This document shows, one piece after another, positions 26,130 through 37,445 of a stretch of DNA of 64,000 nt; the stretch's first letter is position 1, and the number at the start of each line of letters is the position of its first letter. Source of the stretch: Epiperipatus broadwayi (taxonomy: Eukaryota > Onychophora > Udeonychophora > Euonychophora > Peripatidae); NCBI GenBank assembly GCA_028023455.1, contig JAQFVV010007244.1, positions 59,678 through 123,677 on the forward strand, in the 5' to 3' direction. The notes under the pieces were generated by a model. The model saw nothing but the letters and a program-made list of their open reading frames with translations. It searched no databases and was not told the DNA's origin. The position numbers were made by a program, and so were the translations under genes.

Positions 26130-26465
26130 CCTTCACCGCATGATCGGGATTTATTTTATATTCCACAAATCGAGCAATGTCAGTCGGTACATATCAATAA
26201 ATGGATGGGAGCACTTTATACTTATAAAGGACTACTTCTTATTTTTGGTGCTTACATGGCTTGGGAAACAAGAAGGGTCAAAGTTCCAGCACTCAATGAT
26301 TCTCAGTATATTGGCATGAGTATTTATAATGTAGTTATTATTAGCATCATAGTAGTAGCAATGGCCAACATTATTAGTGATGAAGAAACACTCTCCTATG
26401 TATTAGTTTCTACATTAATTCTTATTAGTACCACCACAACTTTATGTTTGCTTTTTTTACCCAAG
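26130..26465 (+). CDS. GABBR2: GABA-B receptor subunit 2-like, exon encoding ECL2, TM5, TM6 and TM7
   Basis: This exon encodes 112 residues in one open frame. It begins PSPHDRDLFYIPQIEQC; the Cys at residue 17 is at the place of the conserved extracellular loop 2 Cys that pairs with TM3. TM5 contains YKGLLLIFGAYMAWETRR, intracellular loop 3 contains VPALNDSQYIGMSIYN, followed by TM6 and by TM7 ending TLCLLFLPK. The KGLL..FG..LAWETR and PALNDS.YIGMS.YNV motifs are hallmarks of GABA-B subunit 2 type receptors; subunit 1 has INDHR in this loop instead. The acceptor is AATTTTCAG|CC and the donor is a strong AAG|GTGAGT, both phase 0. Apparent starts at the ATG codons at 26092 and 26205 are not real: the exon is internal. 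Reading into the intron gives a stop after four codons. Confidence 0.93.
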
Positions 26466-26471
26466 GTGAGT

Positions 26472-27189
26472 ATAAATTAAAGACATGTATTTAACAAGTA
26501 GTATTAATATTTTACTTATATAATGTACTCAATATAACATATTTGTTGTTGTTTGGCTATATTGTTTCCTCTTAGCGATATTTTGTCATATTGTGTACAA
26601 ATTATCGATTAATTTTATTTTCAACAAAAAAGTTTATGCAACTATATAAATACATTCATGTAGTGCATTGTATATCGTGGACGAAGTGCTTTTGTTAGAA
26701 ATAACTTGGTATTAAAGGAAATATACCTATGTGTTTGAAGTGGAAGATTTTTAATAGATGTGTTTTACCTATTTTATTTATGGATTTAAACTTGGAGATT
26801 CAAATCAAGAGCAGTGCCAAGATTTCAGACAACTCAATAAAGTACAGAGATGTATGTTAGAAGTAACAAAAAGAAATCATGAGTAAAATACATGGATAAA
26901 CAACAAACAGGTTTCATTGATATCCATGAAAAAATTAAGTATGTGATTTGAAGCTGTGTCAACATATTGTTAGAAAAAAGATGATAAATGAGATGAAAAA
27001 GTAAAGTTTTAGACTGGACCCCAAGAGATTGCAAAAGATGAAATGAATTTATAAAATAAGGAAGTTTATATCTAACATATGAAAAAAAAGATTATAGATC
27101 AGAAAAAAGATTAAACTTGTAATGATATTTATTCTGCAGTTGATTAATATTAATTAAATATAATGTTGATGATGATATTGTATATCTAA
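26472..27189. other. Intronic sequence after the TM5-7 exon, nothing recognised
   Basis: No repeat or coding feature was recognised; a 66-codon minus frame at 26834-27034 has no domain. Confidence 0.5.
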
Positions 27190-27360
27190 TAAAGACATTT
27201 TTTACAATGATGCCACAAACATTTTCCATGCCTACAGCCTGGATTTGAACATAGTTGAAAAAATTATGTTCTAATCAGTCTAGCATTTTTTTTAGGAAAA
27301 TTAGCGGCTAGCCAACTTAGCTAGCTGTCAAATGTTGGTAAATAAAAGGCTATCTATCTA
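27190..27360 (-). repeat. Degenerate tRNA-derived SINE
   Basis: On the minus strand CAGCTAGCTAAGTTGGCTAG resembles an A box and TATGTTCAAATCCAGGC a B box, about 70 bp apart. The longer gap is due to an A-rich interruption. A CTATCTATCTAT-type run lies at the edge. It differs from the 10.2-kb and 41.6-kb family. Confidence 0.55.
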
Positions 27361-27539
27361 TCTAATCTTAACTGGGGTGTAAAATCAAAATAGAAAATTC
27401 CTCAGACCTTTTCTTTTCAATTCTAGTGAATAATACATTTTTGTCATTATTTGTTTTTGAGAGCTGTTGGAGAAATTTTTCAGAGATATTAAACACCAAT
27501 CAATACTTAGTCAATCCCAATATCAATAACCATTAAATA

Positions 27540-28045
27540 TCAGTATATTTTTTTATACTGAAATTAATGTAATTAGAAGGAATTTGAACTCAGACTTTCA
27601 AGCTCCCTACACCTATTCACTCCAATCTATATAACTGATACACTTGGTCATATACATGTGAAAAAAATAAATGGTCTCCAATATACATATCCTGAACATA
27701 ATCTCCCACACATATACATAATCATTGATCAGTTTGCATTAAAATAAAAAATGTTTAAACTTTAATAAAAAGAATTCAAACTTCTCCATCCTCAAACTTT
27801 TCAGCCATCAATGTTATTGAAAATCTGTTGATGGAATGCTCAAAAGCCCTTGTTAATGCCAATATTATTGTCATATCCATGTTGACTTTAAGCCAGTCTA
27901 ACCTCTCATGTATAGACCTTAATATGTCCATTTAAATACACAGAAGAGGGATGAGCAGAATACAGGCTGAAGATGTAATATTTAAATACAAGTATATTGT
28001 CTATACTGAACTTTATGTAATTAGAACAGATTTCAACTCAGACAG
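27540..28045 (-). repeat. Repeat family A, inverted unit of the second cluster
   Basis: Contains TTTGAACTCAGACTTTCAAG, ACTGATACACTTGGTCATAT, a cat-ATCTCCCACACATATA segment, and a GTTGATGGAATGCTCAAA segment as in the first cluster, but more diverged. It ends near a CAGAATACAGGCTGAAG segment that is mirrored in the following unit. Confidence 0.82.
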
Positions 28046-28615
28046 ATGAGTGGTGGTTCAGCATGAAATACATATATTTGGAGATAATTTATCTTTTTCA
28101 CATGTATATAATCATGTACATCAGTTGCACAGGGTGGAGTGGATAGATGTAGGGAGCCTGAAAGTCTGAGTTCAAATCCCTTCTAATTTCATTAAGTTCA
28201 GTATAAACAATACACTTGTATTTAAATATTACACATTCAGCCTGTATTCTGCCCATTCCTTTTCTGAGTATTTAAATAGTTATATTAAGATCCTAAACAT
28301 GAGAGATAATAGTGAGTTAATGTTAACATATTGGTATCAACAAGGGCTTTGAGCAGCCCATCATCAAATTTGTAATAATATGGATGGTTGAAGAGTTGGA
28401 AGATAAAAAAAATTGAAGCCTGTCCATTAAAATTTAAAGATTTGTTATCTTAATGTAAACTGAACACTGATTACACATATGTGGGTTAGATTATAATCTG
28501 GACCAAATGATGAGTCATAGTTCTGCATGAAATATGCATAATGAAAATAAATGTTTGTTCATGTGTATGTGATCATGTGTATCAGTTGTTTAGGATAGAG
28601 TGAATAATTCTAGGT
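28046..28615 (+). repeat. Repeat family A, direct unit(s) of the second cluster
   Basis: Contains GTGGTTCAGCATGAAATAC, then CCTGAAAGTCTGAGTTCAAA (the reverse complement of the inverted unit), then a second partial direct copy with GGATGGTTGAAGAGTTGGAA and GATTATAATCTGGACC. The layout again is one inverted unit followed by direct ones. Confidence 0.82.
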
Positions 28616-31600
28616 AATATATATGCATGTGTGTGTAATGTAATGAAACAGTAATTGATCTTATGCAATTTATTATATCAATATTATTTAATTAACTAAA
28701 TAAAATATTGTAAATAGAATGGAGTGTATATATATATATTGTGCACTTTTTATTAGCCCAGTCTATTCTAAAATAAAATTTTGGTGTATAATTTTACATT
28801 TTACAAATCTAATAATATTCACTAATTAAAAGAAGACAATAATGACATATTAGATCATAGGGTTTGAACTCAGGTTTAGCTAATGGAAAGTTATAAACGA
28901 TCTTAACTCAAGATACACATAAATAATAACCTATAAAGTCGTATATATACAGATGTATGGACAATTAATATCATTTATTATTTAAAACTAGGGAAGTTTA
29001 AATTGTATTTTGTAAACATGATGCATTATAGAGACCAATAATTATTGTTTATGTTCAGTTGATTTCTTAAAAAAAATGTTTATATTCAAATCGTATTATA
29101 TTTAAAAGTGAGTAAATATTTATTAATTTTACCAAAATACTGATCTAAAATTAAAACAGTAAATTCTATCTTTATTTAATTTCTAAAAAATATTATATTT
29201 CAATATTTTATTTTTAAAAAAACCAAAACTGTCATTTTAAAATGATGAACCAAAAACTTGCAAGGTAAATTTATGTTGTTATAAACAGAAAAAGTAGGAA
29301 ATACCAACCAATCACAATGTGTCAAACAATCCTGTACTATCAAACTGAAAAAAGGTAAAATAGCTTCTTGATCATAAAGAATAAGTAACTAGGTTTTTTT
29401 TTACTTTTCTTGTGATATATTTTTTTTAAAAGTTGGATTAAAAATTCCTAAAATTTTATTATTTGCAAGCAAAACAAGTAATGAATTGTAACTCTGTATC
29501 GTTATATTGGATAATTATAAGCTTTATGTTTAAACTAATGGAATAAGTCAATCATTTCTACTGGGCAAATCAATGGTCAATCTTGAAAATTAATATATTG
29601 AGGAATAATCGGAGATGAATAATCAACAAATATACTCATTGAAAGGGAACAATAATTGTGCTGTGTGAAAAATGAATTGCAGTAATAAACAAAAGGAAAT
29701 AAATAAACACCATCAATATTCAGTAAGGATAAATAAAAGAACAGTAAATCTCTTGGAAACAGTTAAGTATATATATATTAAGATTCAATAGAACTAAATT
29801 AGGAATAACTGGAAAGTGTTCATTATGATTCCTGCCACACATAAAATCCTAATGACAATAAGGGATAGGAGAATGTATTTACTCTGAGCCATACTGGCAA
29901 AAATGTCAGTTTCTATAAAGTTTTAGTTGAACAATGTTGCATGACACATATATTTCTAATTGAAATCATAAGTGTGCCTTTTACTATAGAGGGAAATATA
30001 TGTCATCTAGAATAAATAAGACAAGCCATAAATAAAATTTTATTACTGAACAAAGAACAAAATAAATGATTATTGTTGCAGTAACCCAAATACCTCACAA
30101 ATCTTAGGATAAGCAGAATCTTCAGTGAAAGAAAGCAAAATAAAATTGTTATAAGTTTATGCAGTGTGGAACAACAAGAGAATTTAAAGTTGTTGTTATA
30201 CTTTTAGCTGACAGTTTAAAAGAGAACTTGTTTCTAATGTTGGTATTTATAAGTTTTAATCTATGAGTTGTTATTACAATAGGGAGGACTAAATCATTTA
30301 ATAAGGAATTAATTCAAGTGTTATATTAATAGTTATTTCATAATTAGGTTGAAATTAAAGATTATTAATCATTTAAATAAACAAATATGCTCAATACCCT
30401 AGTATGAAAGGTACCCAGTCCAGAGGGCAGAGTGTGTTTACATATGTGAACGGATAAAAAAAAAAAGAAAACAATAATATTTTCTTATGTGAAATATAAA
30501 AGTATTAATTTTGTTTTGCTTATCAACTTCCAGAATTATAACTATCTTTTCTCCATTGTTTTTTGGATTATTACTTATTCATCAAATATGTAACCTTAGT
30601 ACTATTATTATTTTAGAGGTTAAAATAACAGACCATGAATTGAAAAAAAACAAGAGAATGATTGTTTAATAAATAGGGATAAATATCTTAACATACAATG
30701 AGAGATTGTTAGTTTTGTTTAATTATAACACTCTGAAGATTAATTTTCTATTGTTATTATAATATATGTGTATATCATTTTGTAATAAGTTATTTTAAAT
30801 TAGATGTTAATGGTAATGTTTATTGTAATCATTTATAATGAATATTATTAAAATTATTGTTTTGAAAGTTTTATCAAATTCTAATTGTTGAATTTCTTTT
30901 CTGGGCTCATGTTTACCACATCACATAACTAAAAACGTACAGTCGAAATTAAAATAAAAAGTCAATTCAGTTTGGAGCAAATCTAACAGTTTAATAAGCA
31001 TAAATCTCTTAATAAAGATTTTTTTACTTGTTACATACTGCCTTGATCCCATAGGTCATTGATGACATTGCCAATTATTAAAGGGTATTTATTAATATGA
31101 AATTAAATGATACATTAGTTATTAGTGAAAGTATTAGTGATAATCAGAGTTTAGTTAATAATATTATTTTAATATTAAGTATTAAAGAATATAAATATAA
31201 AGTTTGATTATAGATTTAAACTATAAGCCTTTCTTAATTTGTGCACTATCCATGGAAATCTGTAAAATCCCTCTTGATATTCCATAGGTAGTATGAAGAA
31301 TTAATAAATCAATGATTATCCTGAGATCTCCTTATTACAAAGTTATTCTTGTGATTATTACCAATCTTAATTATTAAAAATAATAGGAATCAAAGTTTAT
31401 CTGTAATTATCTAACAGATTAATTTAATGAATGATTGAATTAAAACCTAATAGTTATAAATATAATATAATGTATTGGATATTATTGTGATCCATGAGAG
31501 TATGTAGATACTTAATAAGGAGAAGTATCTGGGTATTCTTATGTCATTGAACAAATATTTTGTATTTGTTTAATGTTAAGGGGGTGTGATCTGTTTAAAG

Positions 31601-31679
31601 ATAAATGAGCCTCACGTTAATTTTCTTATCTTACAAATGTTCAATCATGTAAAAGTAACTTGGGATGACTATTAACCAA
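28616..31679. other. AT-rich intronic sequence, nothing recognised
   Basis: Contains short TA tracts (28725-28738) and homopolymer runs only. No repeat partner or exon was recognised in 3 kb. Confidence 0.5.
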
Positions 31680-31985
31680 AAGACTGTTTTTTACGAGGAT
31701 CCTCGTAGACATCTGACGTCACTCTAACTCAGCCGATTCTTATGCTAAAAAATTCGTTCAATACGTTTTGAAGAGGTTTTTAAAAGTTCTGTAAGATGGT
31801 GACCTCTTCCGACTTATTTTACAAGTAAAAAAAAAAACGCATTTAAACCTAAACAAAGAAAGAACATTATTTGTGATTGGTTCTTAGCAAGCTCTCAGCC
31901 GAAAAAGACATTCTGATTGGCTGGAAAGAACAAAGAAACCGCCTGATCAAAGAAAATAAAGAAAAACGCTGAGATTTTCATTTCG
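31680..31985. promoter_or_regulatory. Candidate intronic promoter or enhancer with CRE palindrome and CCAAT boxes
   Basis: This 300-bp patch has clearly more CG dinucleotides than its surroundings. It contains a 16-bp perfect palindrome TACGAGGATCCTCGTA (31692-31707), a full consensus CRE TGACGTCA (31714-31721), and two inverted CCAAT boxes, GATTGG at 31875-31880 and GATTGGCTGG from 31915. CREs bind CREB/ATF and CCAAT boxes bind NF-Y in animals. No open frame is seen, so this would be a regulatory region or a non-coding first exon. Direction is unknown. Confidence 0.45.
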
Positions 31986-32634
31986 AATCCAATTTTAAGT
32001 ATTATAAAATTATATTTATGGAAATTAAAAATTATTTTCAGAGAGAATAATAAAAAACAAAATTATTTTCGAAAAATATTGAAGATTTTAGTAAAAATAT
32101 TGAAGATGTAGTAAAAAGAAATATTTACTTTTCTATAACGTAAAAGTCGATCTTTTTGTTTATATTATAGCTTTTATGTTGCCGAAATTGAATATTTTAG
32201 AATAAATAAATAGCAATTTATTTTTGAAAGAACTTTTGTTCTCTTCATAACCTGAAAAATTAATAATATACTTTTTATAAATGTATCTGAGTTGAATTTA
32301 ATATTATAGGCGAATATGTTTTAACAATAGGCTTTGTCTTCAGTTTGTGAGTTGGCCAATTAAAAGATTTGATTTTTACCTCATACAACCAATAATATAA
32401 TTAGCGGTTAAAAGGTTAACCTTATTTAAATTCAATTGTTATAGTTAAAGAAATGGTCAGGAAATAGTCAGTTTGTTAATAGTACTTATCCAGAGTCCAA
32501 GTAGGGCCTAATGTAGGGACTTAGCAACTCTGCTTAGGGTCATACCACCTATAGACAAACAACTATATATATATATATATTACAAGCATAAAGCTAAACT
32601 AGTCAATATATAATTAAAATTACCCCAAATCCAA
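31986..32634. other. AT-rich intronic sequence, nothing recognised
   Basis: No coding feature was seen; a TA tract lies at 32562-32580. Confidence 0.5.
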
Positions 32635-33060
32635 AATTCAACCGGACTAGCAAAAATAATAGTAAAACACAACCGAAGGTTTCACTGCTACAAGCAGACT
32701 TCTCAAGTGTAAAGAACTACAAAAACTACACAATATATATAATACTAAACATTACCCACAAATCCATTTACTTCCCATCCACCCTTAATATTAAAAGAAC
32801 TCTTAAATAAGGTAATTGCTTCAGAATAATAAATTTTCAATAATAAAGATTCTTTAATTCTTCTTTTGATTTCATTTTTCTCAAAGAAGACAACTTTAGC
32901 TCCATCAAAATTAATAGTATGGCCTGTATATTTTTCATGACATATAAAGCAGAACTAAGATATCTGTTTTTAACTCTATTTTTATGAACCTTTATTCTTT
33001 CATTTAAACTCAAACTACTCTGACCTATGTAGACCTTTTTACAAAAAACAAGGGATGAAA
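32635..33060 (-). mobile_element. Penelope-like retroelement, 3' part with GIY-YIG endonuclease remnant
   Basis: On the minus strand, readings starting near 33050 give KKVYIGQSSLSLNERIKVHK, then RYLSSALY, and frame-shifted MELKLSS/GAKVVFF-like and KEELKNL-type ends. This matches the GIY-YIG endonuclease of Penelope-like elements (YIGQT...L..R...H ... GH.i.f...~v). The downstream part includes a GTGAAACCTTCGGTTGTG segment near 32680, the sort of tail often seen after Penelope ORFs. The reverse transcriptase is missing. Confidence 0.72.
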
Positions 33061-33128
33061 TATACTACACCTGGTGTAGTATATTATATATAATATACTA
33101 CACCATATATATATATATGTTCCAGTAG

Positions 33129-33175
<47 letters not shown>

Positions 33176-33190
33176 ACTCTACTGGAACAA
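33061..33190. repeat. Two nested TA-centred hairpins
   Basis: The first is GGTGTAGTATATTATATATA with its complement ending ACTACACC. The second has arms GTTCCAGTAGAGTAC and its complement GTACTCTACTGGAAC at about 33119-33188, around about 40 bp of TA repeat. The layout matches the element at the left edge of the window. Confidence 0.88.
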
Positions 33191-33984
33191 TCACTCACCA
33201 TTAACTCAGCCAAGTTACTACATATCATTCTAGCAATACACATCTATCTATTTATTTTTTATTTAATATATTATATTAGTCTTAAGAAATTTTTTAGTAA
33301 TATAACAATACTTACCATGAGACATACTATTTAATTCATCCAATAAAGGTATCTTTTTTTTAACATTAAGTATATACCAAAAGGTATATTCTCACCATAC
33401 ACTACTTCACTAAAATATTAATGATACTCCCATGACTCATTATATATATATATACTTAAACCATTAAGCATCACATGATCACAATACTGTATGGAGAGTT
33501 TTGCTCTGTTTATATATATACTTAATATTAACATTTCTTAAATTTAACTATAAAACTATATTATATTTATTTATCTAATAAAATAATTTTATCTTTCCTT
33601 GACTAATATTTTATAACTCAATTAAAATTTCAGATCATTATTATTACTTCTTAAAATAAATTAAGTAATTGATATACCTAAATGTAATGAGGGATTTACA
33701 TACATGTAGCTATGTTTAAAAATTATAATAATTAAGAAACCAATAAAATCATCAATTCTTTCATTGCAAAATCTTTAATAACTTTGCTTATAAAATTTGA
33801 CTAAACTAATTAAAATTATAAATTAATAATGATCATTGCTTATTATCATAAATAAATTTAAAATAATTTCTTCTTACTGTGTATTGTAATCTAATCATTT
33901 TATTTATTTTTAATATGGCATTCTAGTTATCACTCTTTACTCTAATCATTGAGTCAGATAAGAAAAAATTTGCATAATTTAACT
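33191..33984. other. AT-rich intronic sequence, nothing recognised
   Basis: Only TA tracts and chance frames are present. Confidence 0.5.
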
Positions 33985-34215
33985 TTTAGATTCAATTAAA
34001 CTGAGAGAGTGGAAATTTATCAAGCGCTTATGACTACCAACAGCCAATCAGATCTTAAGCACTGGGACAGAGAATTTAACAAAAAAAAAGTGGTTTTACT
34101 CTCTTCTTTACTTGTCTTTCTATATATCCAAGCCAGTCCAAAGTACTTTTATCTGAAAGCGTGAATCTTAAATATTATCACACTTAATTAACTGATTTAA
34201 AATTAAGTGCTTGAA
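33985..34215 (-). repeat. Repeat family B, inverted unit
   Basis: This is the reverse complement of the following units: AATTAAACTGAGAGAGTGGA, CAACAGCCAATCAGATCTTA, TATCCAAGCCAGTCCAAAGT and CTGAAAGCGTGAATCTTAAA all have complementary partners at 34.4-34.9 kb. Confidence 0.9.
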
Positions 34216-34220
34216 AAATT

Positions 34221-34890
34221 TGCACTCTCTCAGTTTAATTTCAATACTGTCTGCACTTTATAAAATAATATTACTTACATATATTGCTGCAAAGTTATAA
34301 CATCAAAAAACTACTGTGTAGTAAATCAAAAGATTTCATGCTGTATGTTTATAGTTTGAACTAGGTTAATTAAGTGTGATGATATTTAAAATTCACGCTT
34401 TCAGATATAAGTACTTTGGACTGGCTTGAATATATAGAAATACAAGTAAAGAAGAGAGTGGAACCACTCTTTACTTGTTAAATTCTTTGTACCAGTGCTT
34501 AAGATCTGATTGTCTGTTGGTAGTCATAAGCGCTTGAGAAATTTGCACTCTCTCAATTTAATTTCAATACCATCTGTGCTTTATAAAATAATATTACTTA
34601 TATATATTGCTGCAAAGTTATAACATCGAAAAACTACTGCATAGTAAATCAAAAGATTTCATGCTGTGTGTTTATAATTTGAACTAGGTTAATTAAGTGT
34701 GATGATATTTAAGATTCACGCTTTCAGATATAAGTACTTTGGACTGGCTTGAATATATAGAAAGACAAGTAAAGAAGAGAGTGGACCCACTCTTTTCTTG
34801 TTAAATTCTCTGTCCCAGTGCTTAAGATCTGATTGGCTGTTGGTAGTCATAAGCACTTGAGAAATTTTCACTCTCTCAGTTTAATTTCAA
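34221..34890 (+). repeat. Repeat family B, two direct units with a 323-bp period
   Basis: The landmark TGCACTCTCTCAGTTTAATT occurs at 34221, 34544 and, with one change, 34867; both periods are 323 bp. Each unit contains CTGCAAAGTTATAACATC, TTCATGCTGT, CACGCTTTCAGATATAAGTA and CTTAAGATCTGATTG. There is little divergence between units. No coding potential was seen. Confidence 0.92.
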
Positions 34891-36040
34891 TACCATCTGC
34901 ACTTCATAAAATAATTTTAGATGCAATATAAAATATCTTTAACAATCACAATATGTTTATTATTTATTACTTCATTTAGATTATGTGCAATAATACCCAA
35001 ATATCTTTAATTATTGCAATGCATGTGTGGTTAGGATGATGCATAATGACTTGGAAATAGAAAGAAAAGAGACTCTCAACACTTTGTTAATTATAAACCA
35101 ACATTAATAGTTTATTATAACAGTAACATAAAATTAAAAAAAAATAATGCAAATATTATATTTATTAAATATATATTTATATGTTTAAGAGATTTTAAAA
35201 TTTTTTAATTAACATTTAAAAAATGCTTATAAGAGAAGTAAATAATTTGCATTTTACTTTAACATTATTTACAATTATATGATAGTATCTTTCACACTGA
35301 ACTTTGTGGATATTAAAATATTTCTTAATAATTCCATACTAAAACATATCAATAGCATAGACAAGTTAAACATTATCATATTCTATATTTTTCAAAAATA
35401 TGCTCTTCTATCAGTATTAATTTACTTTTAATATTATATCATATTATAATCTAATTATAATATTATAACTTATAAGTGTCTATATTTATTTTTAATTATT
35501 AAATAAACATATTGTGATTTAAATATTAAGTATGATATGGTATCCAAACACACTACAAACCCACAAACCCACCACTTTAAAATAAATCCAAACCAACTAA
35601 ATTCAAACCCAAACCCATACCAACTATATATTTAACACACTATCCCTACTACAACTCAAACACAGACTAAATTATTACATTAATTATATATAATATATAC
35701 TCTATATTTACAATTAATGTAATGTATATATTTAAGTCCAAACAGACATAAAAATAATCGAGATAATGAGGGGAAACAAAAATTAGAGTAAATAAATTGT
35801 TTAATAACAAATAGAAACATAAAAATATAATATTCAAAGTACGTAAGATTTATAAATTCTATTATAATTACTATAGTCTTTAGTAAATTTTACCTTAAAC
35901 AAACTCATACCAATATTTTATTACTATTACTAAGGAATCAAATTTACATTGACAATATTTATCTAATTTTATTAAGTTATTTTATTCAATAATTCAACGT
36001 TCTAGAATAGTTGAGTGATTTTATAACTAGATATCTAAAT
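34891..36040. other. Very AT-rich intronic sequence, nothing recognised
   Basis: Contains short runs such as CAAACCCACAAACCCACC near 35555. No feature was recognised. Confidence 0.5.
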
Positions 36041-36420
36041 TATTATTGTTGCCTAGATTGAAGAGCCCTACAGTAATCACTTGTGGGCATCAACGAATCC
36101 GGGGGCTGACTTTGCAGCAGCCCCCAAGTCTCCGGGCCTACAACCGGGGACATTTCAAACCCGGGATCCAGAGATAACCTGGGAAAAAGGCTTTCTTCCC
36201 CAGATGGTAGTAGGGAGCTAACCCGGCGAAGGAGGCATGCCAAGAGGGGAGGCTTGAAGTGGATTTGAAAGGAATAACCAAACCTGGGTAACAAATATTT
36301 CTGCCAACGACTGATATAACTATTCCAATAAAACAGGGGAACAAACTGACCCAAACAATAATAAAGTTTACTCGAAACCCCTAACTCCCCCAGGCTCGGG
36401 GTACGTATAACAAATATACA
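36041..36420 (-). other. GC-rich island 1 with an open minus-strand frame
   Basis: About 380 bp are strikingly GC-rich against a very AT-rich background. They contain CCGGGGGCTGAC, CCCGGGATCC and AACCCGGCGAAGG. A minus-strand frame at 36354-36043 has 103 codons (MGQFVPLFYWNSY...), but an overlapping 68-codon frame at 36344-36138 is also open, and the product has no domain I recognise. Read on the minus strand it ends AACAATAATAAT, which would fit a retroelement tail. It could be an exon, an island of regulatory sequence, or a recent insertion of a GC-rich repeat. Confidence 0.4.
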
Positions 36421-36829
36421 CTGAGCTATTTCTCATTTCATGTAGGAAACTAAGATAATAAACTTAAAACCCTTACATATTTAAGATTGAAGTATCGGTT
36501 ACAATAGTAGACAAAACAACAAAAAACAAAAAAATTTAATACGCCAACCAATATAGAAAAACTTTACTTTAACAACAACTCCTTTTAAAAAACTATAACA
36601 ATATTATAAACTCTTTAAACAGATTGGGAAAATTTCTATGGCACTTTTTTATAGCATAGTAAATAAAAAAAAATATAAAAGTCTTCATTTGAATATTATT
36701 AGAGATACAAATACAAACTATTTTCTAAAGATAGGCAGAGGAAAAGGAAAAAGAAAAACGAGGTTGAAAAAGTATAAACAAACAAAAAAAAGGAATTGAT
36801 GACAGATAACTTAAACATAGCTCGGGAAA
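36421..36829. other. AT-rich spacer between the two GC-rich islands
   Basis: Nothing was recognised. Confidence 0.5.
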
Positions 36830-37445
36830 GAAAGAACCCTCCTCTTCACTGGCTGCTCCCGAGGTATTTCGCAGGAAACTCTGGGCTGCAATTTGGAGAT
36901 TGGAGCTGAATTGTGAGCCATAAACGCACAGGCACAAAGATTCAAATGGGGCGAGAACTGGCCTAGCCCCGCATACGGTTTACTGGGGACTCTAACAAAG
37001 TGGGAGATTTCTCAGCCGCTTGCGTTTTGAGACGACTACCCCGCCGCAAGTTAGAAGTTGTTTTTTCTAAGAGGCGGACCTTTCGCGGTTTTGTTTTGGC
37101 CCTTCTCTTCGCACGCTGACCCCATTCTTTCTTGTTCGTTTGCCTTTCTTCCATTTATTGACAAATATTCAAATATAAACCTTCTATTTCGAATACACTA
37201 ATTACCTTCTTTGTACAATACGATTTTAATTAAAACACTGATCAAGAGACTTTTGATCGTATTTTTAAGCTTTGTATAATTCTAAAGGCAAAATTTAGCA
37301 AAACCCCCAAGAAACTTTAATGCGATATAAATCACAACCCGCACACCAATTTTCATTTGCTTGCAGACTCATTATTTACAAAACAAAAAGCCATTTGGAC
37401 GAAAGAAAACCCAGGGCAAAGTTCAGACAAACACGAACGACGCTT
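36830..37445 (-). promoter_or_regulatory. GC-rich, CpG-containing island 2; candidate minus-strand promoter or first exon
   Basis: About 600 bp carry many CG dinucleotides, for example CCCGCCGCAAG, AGGCGGACC, TTTCGCGG and CGAACGACGC. A minus-strand frame at 37154-36963 codes for 63 residues that are strongly basic (MEERQTNKKEWGQRAKRRAK at the start). The composition resembles a nuclear localisation type region, but no family is recognised and the frame is short. Another frame lies at 36937-36725. The features suit a promoter with a first exon of an intronic gene on the opposite strand, but the call rests on composition. Confidence 0.4.

Noticed and set aside
26092-26319. Frame starting at the ATG at 26092 as an independent gene
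   Set aside because: It lies in a different frame from the receptor exon and begins in the intron; the reading from 26130 in the other frame matches the GABA-B family over its full length.
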